From positions 2,418,001 through 2,482,000 of the forward strand of contig NC_013595.1 in assembly GCF_000024865.1 (NCBI RefSeq): a DNA stretch of 64,000 nt, in the 5' to 3' direction. This DNA is from Streptosporangium roseum DSM 43021 (lineage in GTDB: Bacteria; Actinomycetota; Actinomycetes; Streptosporangiales; Streptosporangiaceae). Made by a program: the position numbers and the translations under genes. Of this stretch, positions 1 to 8,121 are shown one piece after another; within the stretch, counting starts at the first letter, position 1, and every line of letters begins with the position of its first letter. The notes beneath the pieces are model-generated. The model did not search any database. It worked only from the letters and a program-made list of their open reading frames with translations, and was not told the origin of the DNA.

Positions 1-174
1 ACCGAGCAGTACGCCGAGGGATACATGGCGTGGCAGCTCGAACACCGCGTTCTGATGAAGCGTCCGGGTGATCCGGCCGAGCTGGTCGCGGCGGCTGTCT
101 TCCTTGCCTCGGACGCCGGTTCCTACGTGACCGGGGCGGTGATTCCGGTGGACGGCGGAATCCTCATCACCTGA
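1..174 (+). CDS. Short-chain dehydrogenase/reductase, C-terminal fragment
   Basis: The reading frame is open from the first base and ends in TGA at 172-174, giving 57 residues. The sequence has the SDR C-terminal pattern: a PGDPAELVAAAVFLASD segment followed by a YVTGAVIPVDGG segment, as in FabG/KduD-like NAD(P)-dependent oxidoreductases. The catalytic Tyr-Lys and the Rossmann glycine motif lie upstream of the window, so the substrate cannot be told. It points towards the downstream cupin gene. Confidence 0.85.
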   Translation, partial: TEQYAEGYMAWQLEHRVLMKRPGDPAELVAAAVFLASDAGSYVTGAVIPVDGGILIT

Positions 175-298
175 GGTCTCCCGGATATCGCAGGTAATCG
201 TATTACCCCAGTTAAACGTCCGGTTTCATGGAACATGTGTATCCGTTACGCATGAGTGCGAGAGTTCCTGTCACTTAATGGAAGCGGGTGGAGGCATC

Positions 299-661
299 TT
301 GCTGAAGATCGACAGGCTCGGCGCGGTTGTTCGCGACGAGCGCCCCTGGGGTGGGTTCGAGCGTTACACGCTCAACGAGCCGTCCACCGTGAAGATCATC
401 GATGTGGCTCCCGGCCAGCGGCTCAGCCTGCAGAGGCACGAGCATCGGGACGAGCTGTGGGTCGCTCTCGACCCCGGCGCGGTGTTCGAGATCGACGGTG
501 AGCGGATCGAGCCCTCGGTCGGCGACCGCGTGCTCATCCGGGCGGGCCAGACCCACCGCCTCAGCTCCGCGGGGCGGGCCACCCGGATCCTGGAGATCGC
601 CTTCGGCCACTTCGACGAGGACGACATCGAGCGTCTCGAAGACTCCTACGGGCGCGTCTGA
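299..661 (+). CDS. Cupin, phosphomannose isomerase type II-like
   Basis: A single-domain cupin of about 120 residues. It has the cupin box 1 pattern (QRLSLQRHEHRDELWVAL) and a box 2-like stretch (VGDRVLIRAGQTHRL), and resembles the C-terminal cupin of bifunctional mannose-6-phosphate isomerase/GDP-mannose pyrophosphorylase. The stand-alone form probably binds metal and a sugar, but the substrate is unknown. An ATG at 278 is possible, but a GGAGG at 290-294 lies inside that extension and fits a TTG start at 299 or a CTG at 302 better, so 299 is used. The preceding gap (175-298) shows only a possible promoter. Confidence 0.75.
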   Translation: MLKIDRLGAVVRDERPWGGFERYTLNEPSTVKIIDVAPGQRLSLQRHEHRDELWVALDPGAVFEIDGERIEPSVGDRVLIRAGQTHRLSSAGRATRILEIAFGHFDEDDIERLEDSYGRV

Positions 662-844
662 TCTCCTCCCGGCGCTCCGGGGCCGCCCGGTGGCGTTCCG
701 CGGGCCGGGCCGGCCGGCGGTCACCGTGGTCCGCTGGCCGGCCGTACCGCAGCCGGCCCGGCCCCGGCGTCCGGCGGCCTGCCCGGCCACCGCTTCCGCG
801 ATCTCATCGATATATGAGGTAATTTGCCACTTCATGGGTAGTGG

Positions 845-1534
845 GTGGGCGTGAGAGGTGGCATGGTGCGATCGGCACTGGGACGAGGTGCGGTCGTCGT
901 GACGATCGCGTTCACATTGGCGGGCTGCGGCCTCGCGGGGCAGGGGACCGGAGACCAGTCCGCCGGCGGCGGGAAGTCCTCTGCCGCGGCACTCAAGGAC
1001 CTGAAGAAGCTGCAGGTCAAGGGCCGTGCTCCGATGACCGGCTACGACCGGGACAAGTTCGGCCCCGCGTGGTCGGACGTCGACCACAACGGCTGCGACA
1101 CCCGTAACGACATCCTCAAGCGCGACCTCAAGGACGAGACGTTCAAACAGGGCACCCATGACTGCATCGTGCTGACCGGGATCCTCGACGACCCCTACAG
1201 CGGCAAGACCATCAAGTTCGAGCGCGGCCAGAAGACCAGCATGGACGTGCAGATCGACCACGTGGTCGCCCTCGCAGACGCGTGGCAGAAAGGCGCCCAG
1301 CAGTGGCCGGTGAGCAAGCGCAAGGAACTGGCCAACGACCCGCTGAACCTGCTGGCCGCCGACGGTCCGCTCAACAGCCAGAAGGGGGCCGGTGACGCGG
1401 CGACCTGGTTGCCGCCGCGCCGCACCTACCGGTGCACCTACGTCTCCCGCCAGATCGAGGTCAAGATCAAATACGACCTGTGGGTGACGTCCGCGGAGAA
1501 GGACGCCATGCAGACCGTGTTGAACTCCTGCTGA
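845..1534 (+). CDS. Exported HNH nuclease-like lipoprotein (DUF1524 type)
   Basis: 229 residues. The N-terminus is a signal peptide ending in an LAGC lipobox (around residue 28), so the protein is probably a lipoprotein on the outer face of the membrane. The C-terminal half carries the DUF1524/GmrSD C-terminal HNH pattern: QIDHVVALADAW with the key Asp-His pair, an ANDPLNLLA segment, then a K-G-DAATWLPP segment. Family members are metal-dependent nucleases; here a role in degrading extracellular DNA is inferred. Four cysteines in the mature part may form disulfides. The 662-844 gap before it shows nothing clear. Confidence 0.8.
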   Translation: MGVRGGMVRSALGRGAVVVTIAFTLAGCGLAGQGTGDQSAGGGKSSAAALKDLKKLQVKGRAPMTGYDRDKFGPAWSDVDHNGCDTRNDILKRDLKDETFKQGTHDCIVLTGILDDPYSGKTIKFERGQKTSMDVQIDHVVALADAWQKGAQQWPVSKRKELANDPLNLLAADGPLNSQKGAGDAATWLPPRRTYRCTYVSRQIEVKIKYDLWVTSAEKDAMQTVLNSC

Positions 1535-1867
1535 TCACTCTCCGCTGCCCCGCTTGAACTTGACGATCGTGCCGGACTCGGCCGACAGGTAGATGTCGTA
1601 CTCCCAGCCGTCCTTGTGCAGCTCGACCTTCCAGATGGCGTAGCCGTGCTCGTACTCGCGCTCGATCTTGGTCACGCGCCCGCCCGAGATGCGGCTCCTG
1701 GCGATCTGGGCGGCCTTCTGATAGGAGATCTCCGTCACGGCGGCCGGCGCGGCGGTGGCGGTGGAGAGGATGGCCGCCCGGTCCGCGGCAAGGGCGACGC
1801 CTCCCCCGCCGGCCAGGAGGGCGGCGGTTCCGATGGTCACGATGGCGGTTCTGGTGATCTGTTGCAT
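1535..1867 (-). CDS. PepSY domain secreted protein, copy 1
   Basis: 110 residues with an N-terminal signal peptide (AALLAGGGGVALA) and one PepSY domain (AAQIARSRISGGRVTKIERE, then IWKVELHKDGWEYDIYLSAESG). PepSY domains are thought to inhibit peptidases or sense the cell surface. It is a close paralogue of the gene at 2062-2415, and both follow a two-component system on the same strand. Upstream it carries a short remnant of the histidine kinase 3' end, showing that kinase end and PepSY gene were copied together. Its stop directly abuts the stop of the convergent HNH gene. Confidence 0.85.
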   Translation of the reverse strand: MQQITRTAIVTIGTAALLAGGGGVALAADRAAILSTATAAPAAVTEISYQKAAQIARSRISGGRVTKIEREYEHGYAIWKVELHKDGWEYDIYLSAESGTIVKFKRGSGE

Positions 1868-1883
1868 GCATCCAGAGTTCCCG

Positions 1884-1930
1884 CGATCAAGGTAGGGCCA
1901 CGTTAAGCCTCCGCCAAAACAGCGTCATAC
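1884..1930 (-). repeat. Remnant of histidine kinase 3' end, duplicated
   Basis: This stretch matches 2431-2477 with only a few substitutions. At 2431-2477 the same bases hold the PepSY2 upstream region, the kinase stop codon and its last codons. Here the kinase-derived end is non-functional. It marks one boundary of the tandem duplication that made the two PepSY genes. Confidence 0.75.
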
Positions 1931-1943
1931 CTCCAGCGGTGAA

Positions 1944-1968
1944 GGGAGCACGCCCGCGCCGTGCTCCC
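1944..1968 (-). terminator. Hairpin after PepSY copy 2
   Basis: A perfect 9-bp inverted repeat (GGGAGCACG / CGTGCTCCC) with a 7-nt loop, lying between the two PepSY genes beyond the pirin relic. It probably ends transcripts from the kinase/PepSY2 side. There is no T-run, which is usual for GC-rich actinomycetes. Confidence 0.5.
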
Positions 1969-1974
1969 GGACGG

Positions 1975-2061
1975 CTGGCCGGTCACGCGGTGGCGCCGGG
2001 CGGGCCGCGCGCGATGACGGTCACCCGCACGCTGCCCAGCCGGGGGCGGCGGATGGTCGGC
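1975..2061 (+). pseudogene. 87-bp fragment of the pirin gene
   Basis: Matches 5160-5246 inside the pirin gene at 83 of 87 positions without gaps. In the + frame it still reads GHAVAPGGPRAMTVTRTLP, the pirin N-terminal region. It has no start and stops making sense exactly where the PepSY2 stop codon begins (2062). It is a truncated copy trapped between the duplicated PepSY genes. Confidence 0.85.
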
Positions 2062-2415
2062 TTATCCGTCGTAGTCCCGCTTGAACTTGATGATCCTGCC
2101 GCTCTTGGCCGACACGTAGACGTCGTACTCCCAGCCGCCCTTGCGCAGCTCGACCTTCCAGACGGAGTGACCGTGCTCCCACTCGCGCTCGATCTCGGTC
2201 ACGCGCCCGCCGGGGACGCGTTTCCTGGCGATCTGGACGGCCTTGCGGGAGGAGATGTCCGCCACCGCGGCCGGTGCGGCGGCGGTCGTGGTGGTTGCTG
2301 TGGCCGAGGCGGCGGAGGCGGCCGTCTGGCCTGCGGCGAGGGCGATGCCGCCCCCGCCGGCCAGGAGGGCGGCGGTTCCGATGGTCGCGATGGTGATTCT
2401 GGTGATCTGCTTCAT
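2062..2415 (-). CDS. PepSY domain secreted protein, copy 2
   Basis: 117 residues: a signal peptide, an Ala/Thr-rich linker (TATTTTAAAPAA) that copy 1 lacks, then the PepSY domain (AVQIARKRVPGGRVTEIERE, VWKVELRKGGWEYDVYVSAKSG). It starts 35 bp after the histidine kinase stop, so it is very likely co-transcribed with the two-component genes. PepSY proteins beside OmpR-type systems often act as the envelope effector or co-sensor; that role is inferred. The extreme N-terminal and domain similarity to 1535-1867 makes a recent tandem duplication likely. Confidence 0.87.
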   Translation of the reverse strand: MKQITRITIATIGTAALLAGGGGIALAAGQTAASAASATATTTTAAAPAAVADISSRKAVQIARKRVPGGRVTEIEREWEHGHSVWKVELRKGGWEYDVYVSAKSGRIIKFKRDYDG

Positions 2416-2450
2416 GGATCCAGGTTCGCCGCGATCAAGATAGGGCCGCG

Positions 2451-3704
2451 CTAAGCCTCCGCTAAGAACAGCGTCACGCTCGCGCCGCCCGTCCCGGAGG
2501 TCCCGAGGGACAGGGAGCCGCCCGACGACTCCGCCGTACGGCGGGCGATGTCGAGACCGAGCCCGGTCGATCCGGCGCCGCTCTCACCGCGTGCCAGGAG
2601 GGCGGGTGTGGCGAAGCCGGGTCCGGCGTCGGCGACGCTCAGCAGCGCGCCGCCCGGGGCGGGCTCCAGCCGTACGGCGAAGGAGACCCCCTCGGGGGTG
2701 TGCGCGAAGACGTTGCCGAGCAGCGCGTCCACACAGGCGGCAAGATCGTCGGCGGCGACCGCGACGTGGAGCGGGCCGGGGGCCAGGTGGAGTGTGAAAT
2801 GACGCGACTGGTCCTCGGCGAGCACCGACCAGAACGCGACCCGGGCCTCGGTCACCGTCGCCGCGTCACATCGGGCCTGGTCCTGCGCCCGCCGCCTGGC
2901 CTCGACGATCACCGATGTGACGGCCCGTTCCAGGGCGTCCACCCGGGCCTCGATCCTGGCGGCCTCCCCGGGGTCGCCCAGGGACTCCGCCTCCAGCCGC
3001 AGCCCGGTCAGCGGGGTGCGCAGCCGGTGGGACAGGTCGGCCACGTTCTCCCGCTCCTCGGAGAGCAGGCCGGTGATGCGTTCGGCGAGGTGGTTCAGCG
3101 CGAGCCCGACCGCGTGGACCTCCGGTGGGCCGCCGGGCACGGTCCTCGCGGACAGGTCTCCGCCGGCGAGCCGGTGCGACACCCCGGCCAGCGAGGAGAT
3201 CGGTCTGATCACCGCGCGGGCGAGCCGGTCGGCGACCAGGATGCCCACCCCGATCAGGGTCAGGCCGAGGGCCGCCAGCCCGGCCCACACCTGTGCCACG
3301 CCCTCGGACAGGTCGGCGTCGCTCAGGTATACCCGGACCACGGCCGTGCCACCGAGAACTCCCTGGACCGCGACGAGGATCTCCCGGCCGCCCGGGACCG
3401 CGGCGGTGATGCTGCGGCCCCGGGAGGAGAGTTCGACGGCGGCGGACCGGGGGGCGGGGGCGCCGATCACCTGCCTGTCCGGGAGGAAGACCGTCACCGG
3501 GTGTGCGGCCCGCTCGGTGGTGAGCCGCAAGGTGTCGGCGTCCACCGAGCCCACCGCCATCGCCACCGAATCGGCCTCGCTCCCGGCCCGGCTCACCGCT
3601 CCGCTCTCGGCCACCGTGCGGACCAGCAGCGCGAGCGGGACCAGCAGGGCGATCAGGACCAGCGAGGTGGTCGCCGCGACCAGCAGGGCCAGCCAGCGCC
3701 TCAT
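2451..3704 (-). CDS. Sensor histidine kinase, OmpR-system type
   Basis: 417 residues. Transmembrane segments lie near residues 4-28 and 139-160 around an extracytoplasmic sensor region, then a HAMP linker (ADRLARAVIRPISSLAG). The HisKA box is VADLSHRLRTPLTGLR, with the phospho-acceptor His. The HATPase domain has an N-box-like LLGNVFAHTPEG, G1 DAGPGF and G2 GSTGLGLDIARR. It overlaps the upstream response regulator by 4 bp (ATGA), so the two are translationally coupled. The signal is unknown; the coupling to PepSY genes suggests envelope or peptide stress. Confidence 0.93.
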   Translation of the reverse strand: MRRWLALLVAATTSLVLIALLVPLALLVRTVAESGAVSRAGSEADSVAMAVGSVDADTLRLTTERAAHPVTVFLPDRQVIGAPAPRSAAVELSSRGRSITAAVPGGREILVAVQGVLGGTAVVRVYLSDADLSEGVAQVWAGLAALGLTLIGVGILVADRLARAVIRPISSLAGVSHRLAGGDLSARTVPGGPPEVHAVGLALNHLAERITGLLSEERENVADLSHRLRTPLTGLRLEAESLGDPGEAARIEARVDALERAVTSVIVEARRRAQDQARCDAATVTEARVAFWSVLAEDQSRHFTLHLAPGPLHVAVAADDLAACVDALLGNVFAHTPEGVSFAVRLEPAPGGALLSVADAGPGFATPALLARGESGAGSTGLGLDIARRTAESSGGSLSLGTSGTGGASVTLFLAEA

Positions 3705-4381
3705 ACCGGGGCGGCCAGTCTCACGCCCACACCGCGTACGGTCTGCAGGTAGCGGGGTTCGGAGGAGGTCTCACCCAGCTTGCGGCGGAGCCAGGACAGA
3801 TGGACGTCCACGGTCTTGTCGGCTCCGCCGTACGGGATCTGCCAGACGTGGGTCAGCAGCTCGCGCTTGGTGATCACCTCCCCCGGCCGGGCGGCCAGGT
3901 AGTGGAGCAGGTCGAACTCCTTGGGGCTGAGGTCCAGCGGCGCGCCGTCCAGGCTCGCCTCCCGGGTGCGCGGGTCCACCCGCAGGCCGCCGACGGTCAC
4001 CGAGCTGTCGGTACGGCTCTCGCCGGTCCGCCGGAGCACCGCCCGGATCCGGGCGTCGAGCTGGGCGGCGCTGAACGGTTTGACCACGTAGTCGTCGGCT
4101 CCCGCGTCCAGCAACCTGACCATCTCCGCGTCGCCGTCCCTCGCGGTCGCCACGATCACCGGGATCCGGCTGACCGCGCGGAGCATGCGCAGCAGATCGA
4201 GGCCGTCGAGGTCGGGCAGGCCCAGGTCGAGCACGATGAGGTCGGGACGTTCCTCGACGGCCAGGCGGAGACCGTCGAGGGCGGCGGAGGCGGACGACAC
4301 GGCGTGGCCGCGGTCGCGCAGGCCCCGGGTCAGCGAGGTGCGGATCGTGGTGTCGTCTTCGATGAGCAGCACATTGGACAT
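3701..4381 (-). CDS. Response regulator, OmpR/PhoB family
   Basis: 226 residues. The receiver domain has the acidic pair E8-D9/D10, the phospho-acceptor D52 in LIVLDLGLPDLDG, and the conserved Lys in YVVKPFS. The C-terminal winged helix (VDPRTREASLDGAPLDLSPKEFDLLHYL to KTVDVHLSWLRRKLG) binds DNA. It is the partner of the following kinase and probably controls the adjacent PepSY genes. The gap to the divergent secreted-protein gene at 4475 is about 90 bp and likely holds both promoters. Confidence 0.95.
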   Translation of the reverse strand: MSNVLLIEDDTTIRTSLTRGLRDRGHAVSSASAALDGLRLAVEERPDLIVLDLGLPDLDGLDLLRMLRAVSRIPVIVATARDGDAEMVRLLDAGADDYVVKPFSAAQLDARIRAVLRRTGESRTDSSVTVGGLRVDPRTREASLDGAPLDLSPKEFDLLHYLAARPGEVITKRELLTHVWQIPYGGADKTVDVHLSWLRRKLGETSSEPRYLQTVRGVGVRLAAPV

Positions 4382-4474
4382 TTGCCGCTACGTTAACCCG
4401 GTCATGACCTGCGGCATAAGTTCGTTATCAGGGCTTTAACCGCGTCTTAGTGTTCGCGGTGCGAAAGTGGACAC

Positions 4475-4975
4475 GTGCGCAGCCCCCTTCCTCTCGCCGT
4501 GGCCGGATGGCTGATCGCCGGATCCCTCGCGACCGCGACGGGCGTCGCGGTGATCGGCCTCCTGGGTGAGTCACTCACGTCCTCCGCGCACCGCCCGCTC
4601 TCCGCCGCCGAGATCGACGAGGCGCTCGCCGCCGCCACCCCGGCGGCCGCGATCCACCCGACGGCGGTCACGGCCCATCCGACCCCCGACGCGACCCACC
4701 CGACGGCGGCGACCCGTCCGGCGTCTGCCGCGCCGGCCGGACCCTCGGAGCGGAGCGGGCTGATCAGCACCGAGGGCGGGACCGCGATCGCCCGGTGCGA
4801 GAAGGGGCTGGTGACCCTGCGGACCTGGAGTCCCGCGCAGGGCTTCCAGACGAAGGACGTGGACCGGGGATCGGACCGGCGGGTCCGCGTGGAGTTCGAG
4901 TCGGAGGAGACCGAGGTCAAGATCGAGGTGTGGTGCTCGCCCTCCGGCTTCCCGGTCCACACGGTCGACGATTGA
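4475..4975 (+). CDS. Secreted protein of unknown function
   Basis: 166 residues from a GTG start. A hydrophobic N-terminus (LAVAGWLIAGSLATATGVAVIGLL) is a signal peptide or anchor. It is followed by an Ala/Pro/Thr/His-rich linker with repeated HPT steps (residues ~58-85) and a C-terminal domain of about 75 residues with two cysteines (ARCEKG and EVWCSPSG), perhaps a disulfide-held beta fold. It is divergent from the two-component operon and may belong to its regulon. I do not recognise the family. Confidence 0.75.
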   Translation: MRSPLPLAVAGWLIAGSLATATGVAVIGLLGESLTSSAHRPLSAAEIDEALAAATPAAAIHPTAVTAHPTPDATHPTAATRPASAAPAGPSERSGLISTEGGTAIARCEKGLVTLRTWSPAQGFQTKDVDRGSDRRVRVEFESEETEVKIEVWCSPSGFPVHTVDD

Positions 4976-5084
4976 CCGGGGCTCCCGGCGGGAGCCGCCC
5001 CGGCCCGGGAGGACCGGTTCCGCCGGAATGGAGGCCAGGCCGGGGCCGTGCTTCCCAGGCCGCCGCCGGCCGTACAGTCTGGGG

Positions 5085-6026
5085 GTGAGCAACCTGGAGA
5101 CAGCCCCGCAGGAGATCCGATGCGCCGCGGCCGCCGCGGCCGGGCCGGTCGTCGAGCCGCTGACCGGTCACGCGGTGGCGCTGGGCGGGCCGCGCGCGAT
5201 GACGGTCACCCGCACGCTGCCCACCCGAGGGCGGCGGATGGTCGGCGCGTGGTGCTTCATCGACGACTACGGCCCCGAGGCGGCCGCCATGCGCGTGCCG
5301 CCGCATCCGCACGCCGGACTGCAGACGGTCACCTGGCTGCTCTCGGGTGAGGTGCTGCACCGCGACAGCCTCGGCAGCCTGCAGGAGGTACGGCCGGGGC
5401 GGCTCAACCTGATGACGGCCGGGCGTGGCATCTCCCATTCGGAGGAGTCGGAGGAGTCGGCCGAGACGCTGCTGCACGGCGTGCAGCTCTGGGTGGCCCT
5501 GCCCGACGGAGACAGGCACGTGGCCCCGCACTTCGAGCACCACGCCGGCCTGCCGGTCCTGACCGAGGGCGGCGCGCAGGTCACCGTGATCATGGGCTCG
5601 CTGGGCGGAGCCACCTCTCCGGCCCGCGCCTACACGCCGCTGCTCGGCGCGGAGGTCGTGATCTCCGGCAGTGCCGCCCTGCCGGTGGAGCCGGGGTTCG
5701 AGCACGCCGCCCTCCTGCTGTCCGGCGACGTCGAGGTGGCCGGCGCGCGGCTGGAGCGCGGGACGCTGCTCTATCTCGGCTGCGGCCGGTCCGACCTCCA
5801 GGTGAGCGGGCAGGGCCGCTTCCTGCTGCTCGGCGGCGAACCGTTCGAGGAGGAGATCGTGATGTGGTGGAACTTCGTCGGCCGCAGCCACGACGAGATC
5901 GCCGCCTTCCGGCAGGGGTGGGCGGAAGGCGAGACCTTCGGCACCGTCCGGGGTTTCGACGGCGCCCCTCTGCCCGCCCCCGCCCTCCCGACGACCCGCC
6001 TGAAGCCCCGGGGCCGCGTCCGCTAG
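5085..6026 (+). CDS. Pirin family protein
   Basis: 313 residues from GTG 5085. The frame is open upstream, but the conserved part begins just after this codon. The pirin N-terminal cupin carries the metal-binding pattern PPHPHAGLQTVTWLLSGEVLHRD and later NLMTAGRGISHSE, and the C-terminal pirin domain follows (residues ~180-285). Pirins are Fe-binding cupins; some have quercetinase activity or act as redox-sensing partners. An 87-bp piece of this gene was copied to 1975-2061. The gap after it (6027-6139) shows nothing notable. Confidence 0.88.
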   Translation: MSNLETAPQEIRCAAAAAAGPVVEPLTGHAVALGGPRAMTVTRTLPTRGRRMVGAWCFIDDYGPEAAAMRVPPHPHAGLQTVTWLLSGEVLHRDSLGSLQEVRPGRLNLMTAGRGISHSEESEESAETLLHGVQLWVALPDGDRHVAPHFEHHAGLPVLTEGGAQVTVIMGSLGGATSPARAYTPLLGAEVVISGSAALPVEPGFEHAALLLSGDVEVAGARLERGTLLYLGCGRSDLQVSGQGRFLLLGGEPFEEEIVMWWNFVGRSHDEIAAFRQGWAEGETFGTVRGFDGAPLPAPALPTTRLKPRGRVR

Positions 6027-6139
6027 CCGTATCGACCCGCGGCGCTGTCGACACGGCTGGTCGGGGGCCTCCGAGTGCGGTGTGGCATCGATGGCGGGTG
6101 TGGGCGGGCGGGAACGGTTCCAGAGCCGCGCGACGGACC

Positions 6140-7240
6140 CTAGAGGCAGCCGGCGGCGTCGTCCTTCACCTCGGGCGGGGAGTCGGCCACGGTGACGGAG
6201 AGCTGGGCGGTCGAGGCCACCAGGCTGCCCGCCGGTGATTCGGCCGCCTTCTCGTCCACCACGACGCCCCGCTCGCCCAGGAGTTCGTAGGTCTCCGAAT
6301 CGAAGATCAGATCCTCCCGCACGCCCGCCTGACCGACCCGGCCCACGCCGATGCCCCTGCGGCCCGCCGCGTCCTCGGCGTCCCGCACGACGTCGACCCC
6401 CGGGATCGTCCCCACGGCCTCGAACAGCGCCGCACGCTGAGCCGGAGGCATGTAGTTCTCCCGCAGCATGTCGCCGGCGGCGGTCCACGCGGCCGCGTCC
6501 CTGGACTTTCCGCCGGGCGCATCGGTCGCCTTGAGCTTGAGGTCGTCGCCGGGCTCACCGGTATAGAGGTGGGCGCGCATCGCCTCGGCGTCGGAGGGCA
6601 GCTTCTTCAGGCTCGCGTAGTCGGTGCGCGTCCGGCCGGGCTGCCCGACGCAGGCCGGCAGCCGGTGCCACTCGGTGCCGCGGTCGTCGTAGGCCTTCGG
6701 CGGGATGGGCCAGCCGGGATAGGCGCGCGGCTCCAGATATTCGATCTTCAGCGCGCCGTCCTTCGTCCCGTCGGCGGACTGCCAGATCACCCGCTTGCTC
6801 CGGTAGAGATACCGCGATTCGGACTCCGTGTCGCCGCCGGAGCCGGTGCCCGAGGCTCCGAACGAGAACGAGCCGTACATCGTCTGCGACTCGACCTTGA
6901 CGAACTGGTCGTCGCGCGGGTCGAGGTCGTCGCGCGCGGCGGCCCGCGCGGCCCTGCCGAGCACCTCGCTCGCCGACATGGGGGCGATCTCGGGCATCGC
7001 CACCACGACCTCGGTGCCGCCCACCTCCCGCTCCGGCGCCGTGAGCGTGACCGTCACGGTCACCCCGGCCGCCACCGCGAGCGCTCCGGCCAGCATCACC
7101 GTGTACGGCCTGCGCCACAGCGGCCTGCGGCCCCTGGCGGCCGCGGCCAGCCCCCGCCGGGCCGCGCCCTTCGCCTCGGGGGCGTACGGCGGCACGTCCG
7201 GGCGGAGGCCGGCCACCATCTCGATCTCGTCGTTGTTCAT
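6140..7240 (-). CDS. CU044_5270-type membrane protein coupled to a sigma factor
   Basis: 366 residues. It has a cytoplasmic N-terminus of about 45 residues, one membrane helix (YTVMLAGALAVAAGVTVTVTL) and a large outside domain of the CU044_5270 type (MSASEVLGRAARAAARDD, then FVKVESQTMYGS). The first codon overlaps the stop of the sigma factor gene by 4 bp. In actinomycetes such proteins usually sit directly after an ECF sigma factor and are presumed membrane partners or anti-sigma-like modulators. I see no zinc-binding anti-sigma HxxxCxxC motif in the cytoplasmic part. Confidence 0.85.
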   Translation of the reverse strand: MNNDEIEMVAGLRPDVPPYAPEAKGAARRGLAAAARGRRPLWRRPYTVMLAGALAVAAGVTVTVTLTAPEREVGGTEVVVAMPEIAPMSASEVLGRAARAAARDDLDPRDDQFVKVESQTMYGSFSFGASGTGSGGDTESESRYLYRSKRVIWQSADGTKDGALKIEYLEPRAYPGWPIPPKAYDDRGTEWHRLPACVGQPGRTRTDYASLKKLPSDAEAMRAHLYTGEPGDDLKLKATDAPGGKSRDAAAWTAAGDMLRENYMPPAQRAALFEAVGTIPGVDVVRDAEDAAGRRGIGVGRVGQAGVREDLIFDSETYELLGERGVVVDEKAAESPAGSLVASTAQLSVTVADSPPEVKDDAAGCL

Positions 7241-7884
7241 GCGTGTGACTCCAGTGAGCGGCGGATCTTGGCGCGGGTGCGGGAGAGCCGGGACCGCACG
7301 GTCCCGATGGGGATGCCGAGCGCCTGCGCGGCCTCCTCGTAGGTCAGTTCGGCCCAGGCCACCAGCAGGAGCAGGTCCCGCTCGGCGGATCCGAGCCTGG
7401 CGAGCGCGGCGGCCAGCGCGGGCCGGAGCTGGTCGGCGGTGACCCGCTCCGCGCTGCGCTCCTCGAACTCGGCGGCCGGTTCCGGAGCCTGCCGGGCGAG
7501 TGCCTTGAGCCTGCGGGTCTCCGCCCTGCGGTGGCCGGAGATCAGGTTCGAGGCGATGCCGTACAGCCAGGGTCTGGCGTCGGTCCTGCCCAGGTCGTAT
7601 CGGGCCCGTTTGCGGAACGCGACGAGGAAGGTCTCGGCTGTCACGTCGTCGGCGGTGGTGACGTCGTCCAGCCGCCGTGCCGCGTAGCGGTGGATCTCGT
7701 CGGCGTGCCGGTCGAAGAGCCCGGCGAACCGGTCGGGGTCGGCCAGCGACTCCTTGATCAGTGCCGCGTCGTCGGAGGGCGGGGACAACATGGGCGTTCC
7801 GGCCTCTTGGGGGAGCGCCAGCGTCACCACCCGTTTCTTCCAGTCATCAGGGGAGTTCCTTCCGGGGCGCATCCGCGCCCTCAT
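7237..7884 (-). CDS. ECF RNA polymerase sigma factor
   Basis: 215 residues. The region 2 core is FAGLFDRHADEIHRYAARRL followed by DVTAETFLVAFRKRARYD and ARPWLYGIASNLISGHRR. Region 4 is LGSAERDLLLLVAWAELTYEEAAQALGIPIGTVRSRLSRTRAKIRRSL. The first ~25 residues look unlike the family, so an internal start is possible. The stop overlaps the start of the CU044_5270-type gene, a typical coupled sigma/partner pair. The 7885-8121 gap to the divergent lipoprotein gene holds the promoters but no clear repeat. Confidence 0.92.
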   Translation of the reverse strand: MRARMRPGRNSPDDWKKRVVTLALPQEAGTPMLSPPSDDAALIKESLADPDRFAGLFDRHADEIHRYAARRLDDVTTADDVTAETFLVAFRKRARYDLGRTDARPWLYGIASNLISGHRRAETRRLKALARQAPEPAAEFEERSAERVTADQLRPALAAALARLGSAERDLLLLVAWAELTYEEAAQALGIPIGTVRSRLSRTRAKIRRSLESHA

Positions 7885-8121
7885 CCCCTACTCCGCCACC
7901 CGGAGCCTCCCGGTTCCCCGTTTTTCATGATCGGTCTCCAGTCGGGGGCGGGGCGGCACGGAAGCCCGCTCACGCCGGTGCCGGCGGCTCGTCGGCGGCT
8001 GAACGTATCTCTCCGACGTCGATCCGCGCGAGCGGGGTTGTCCGCGCCCTCGCCCCGGCATGACGGTACTAGGATCCGCCTTCGACAAAACGGGAGCAAA
8101 GCGGAGGCAAAGGGAGATGCG

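Noticed and set aside
275..1261. Long antisense frame of 328 codons across the cupin and HNH genes
   Set aside because: Shadow of two real + strand genes in high-GC DNA; composition is Arg/Gly/Asp-rich with no domain.
7531..8121. N-terminal extension of the SPFH lipoprotein back to 7531
   Set aside because: It is antisense to the sigma factor gene; the signal peptide and ribosome site begin at 8122.
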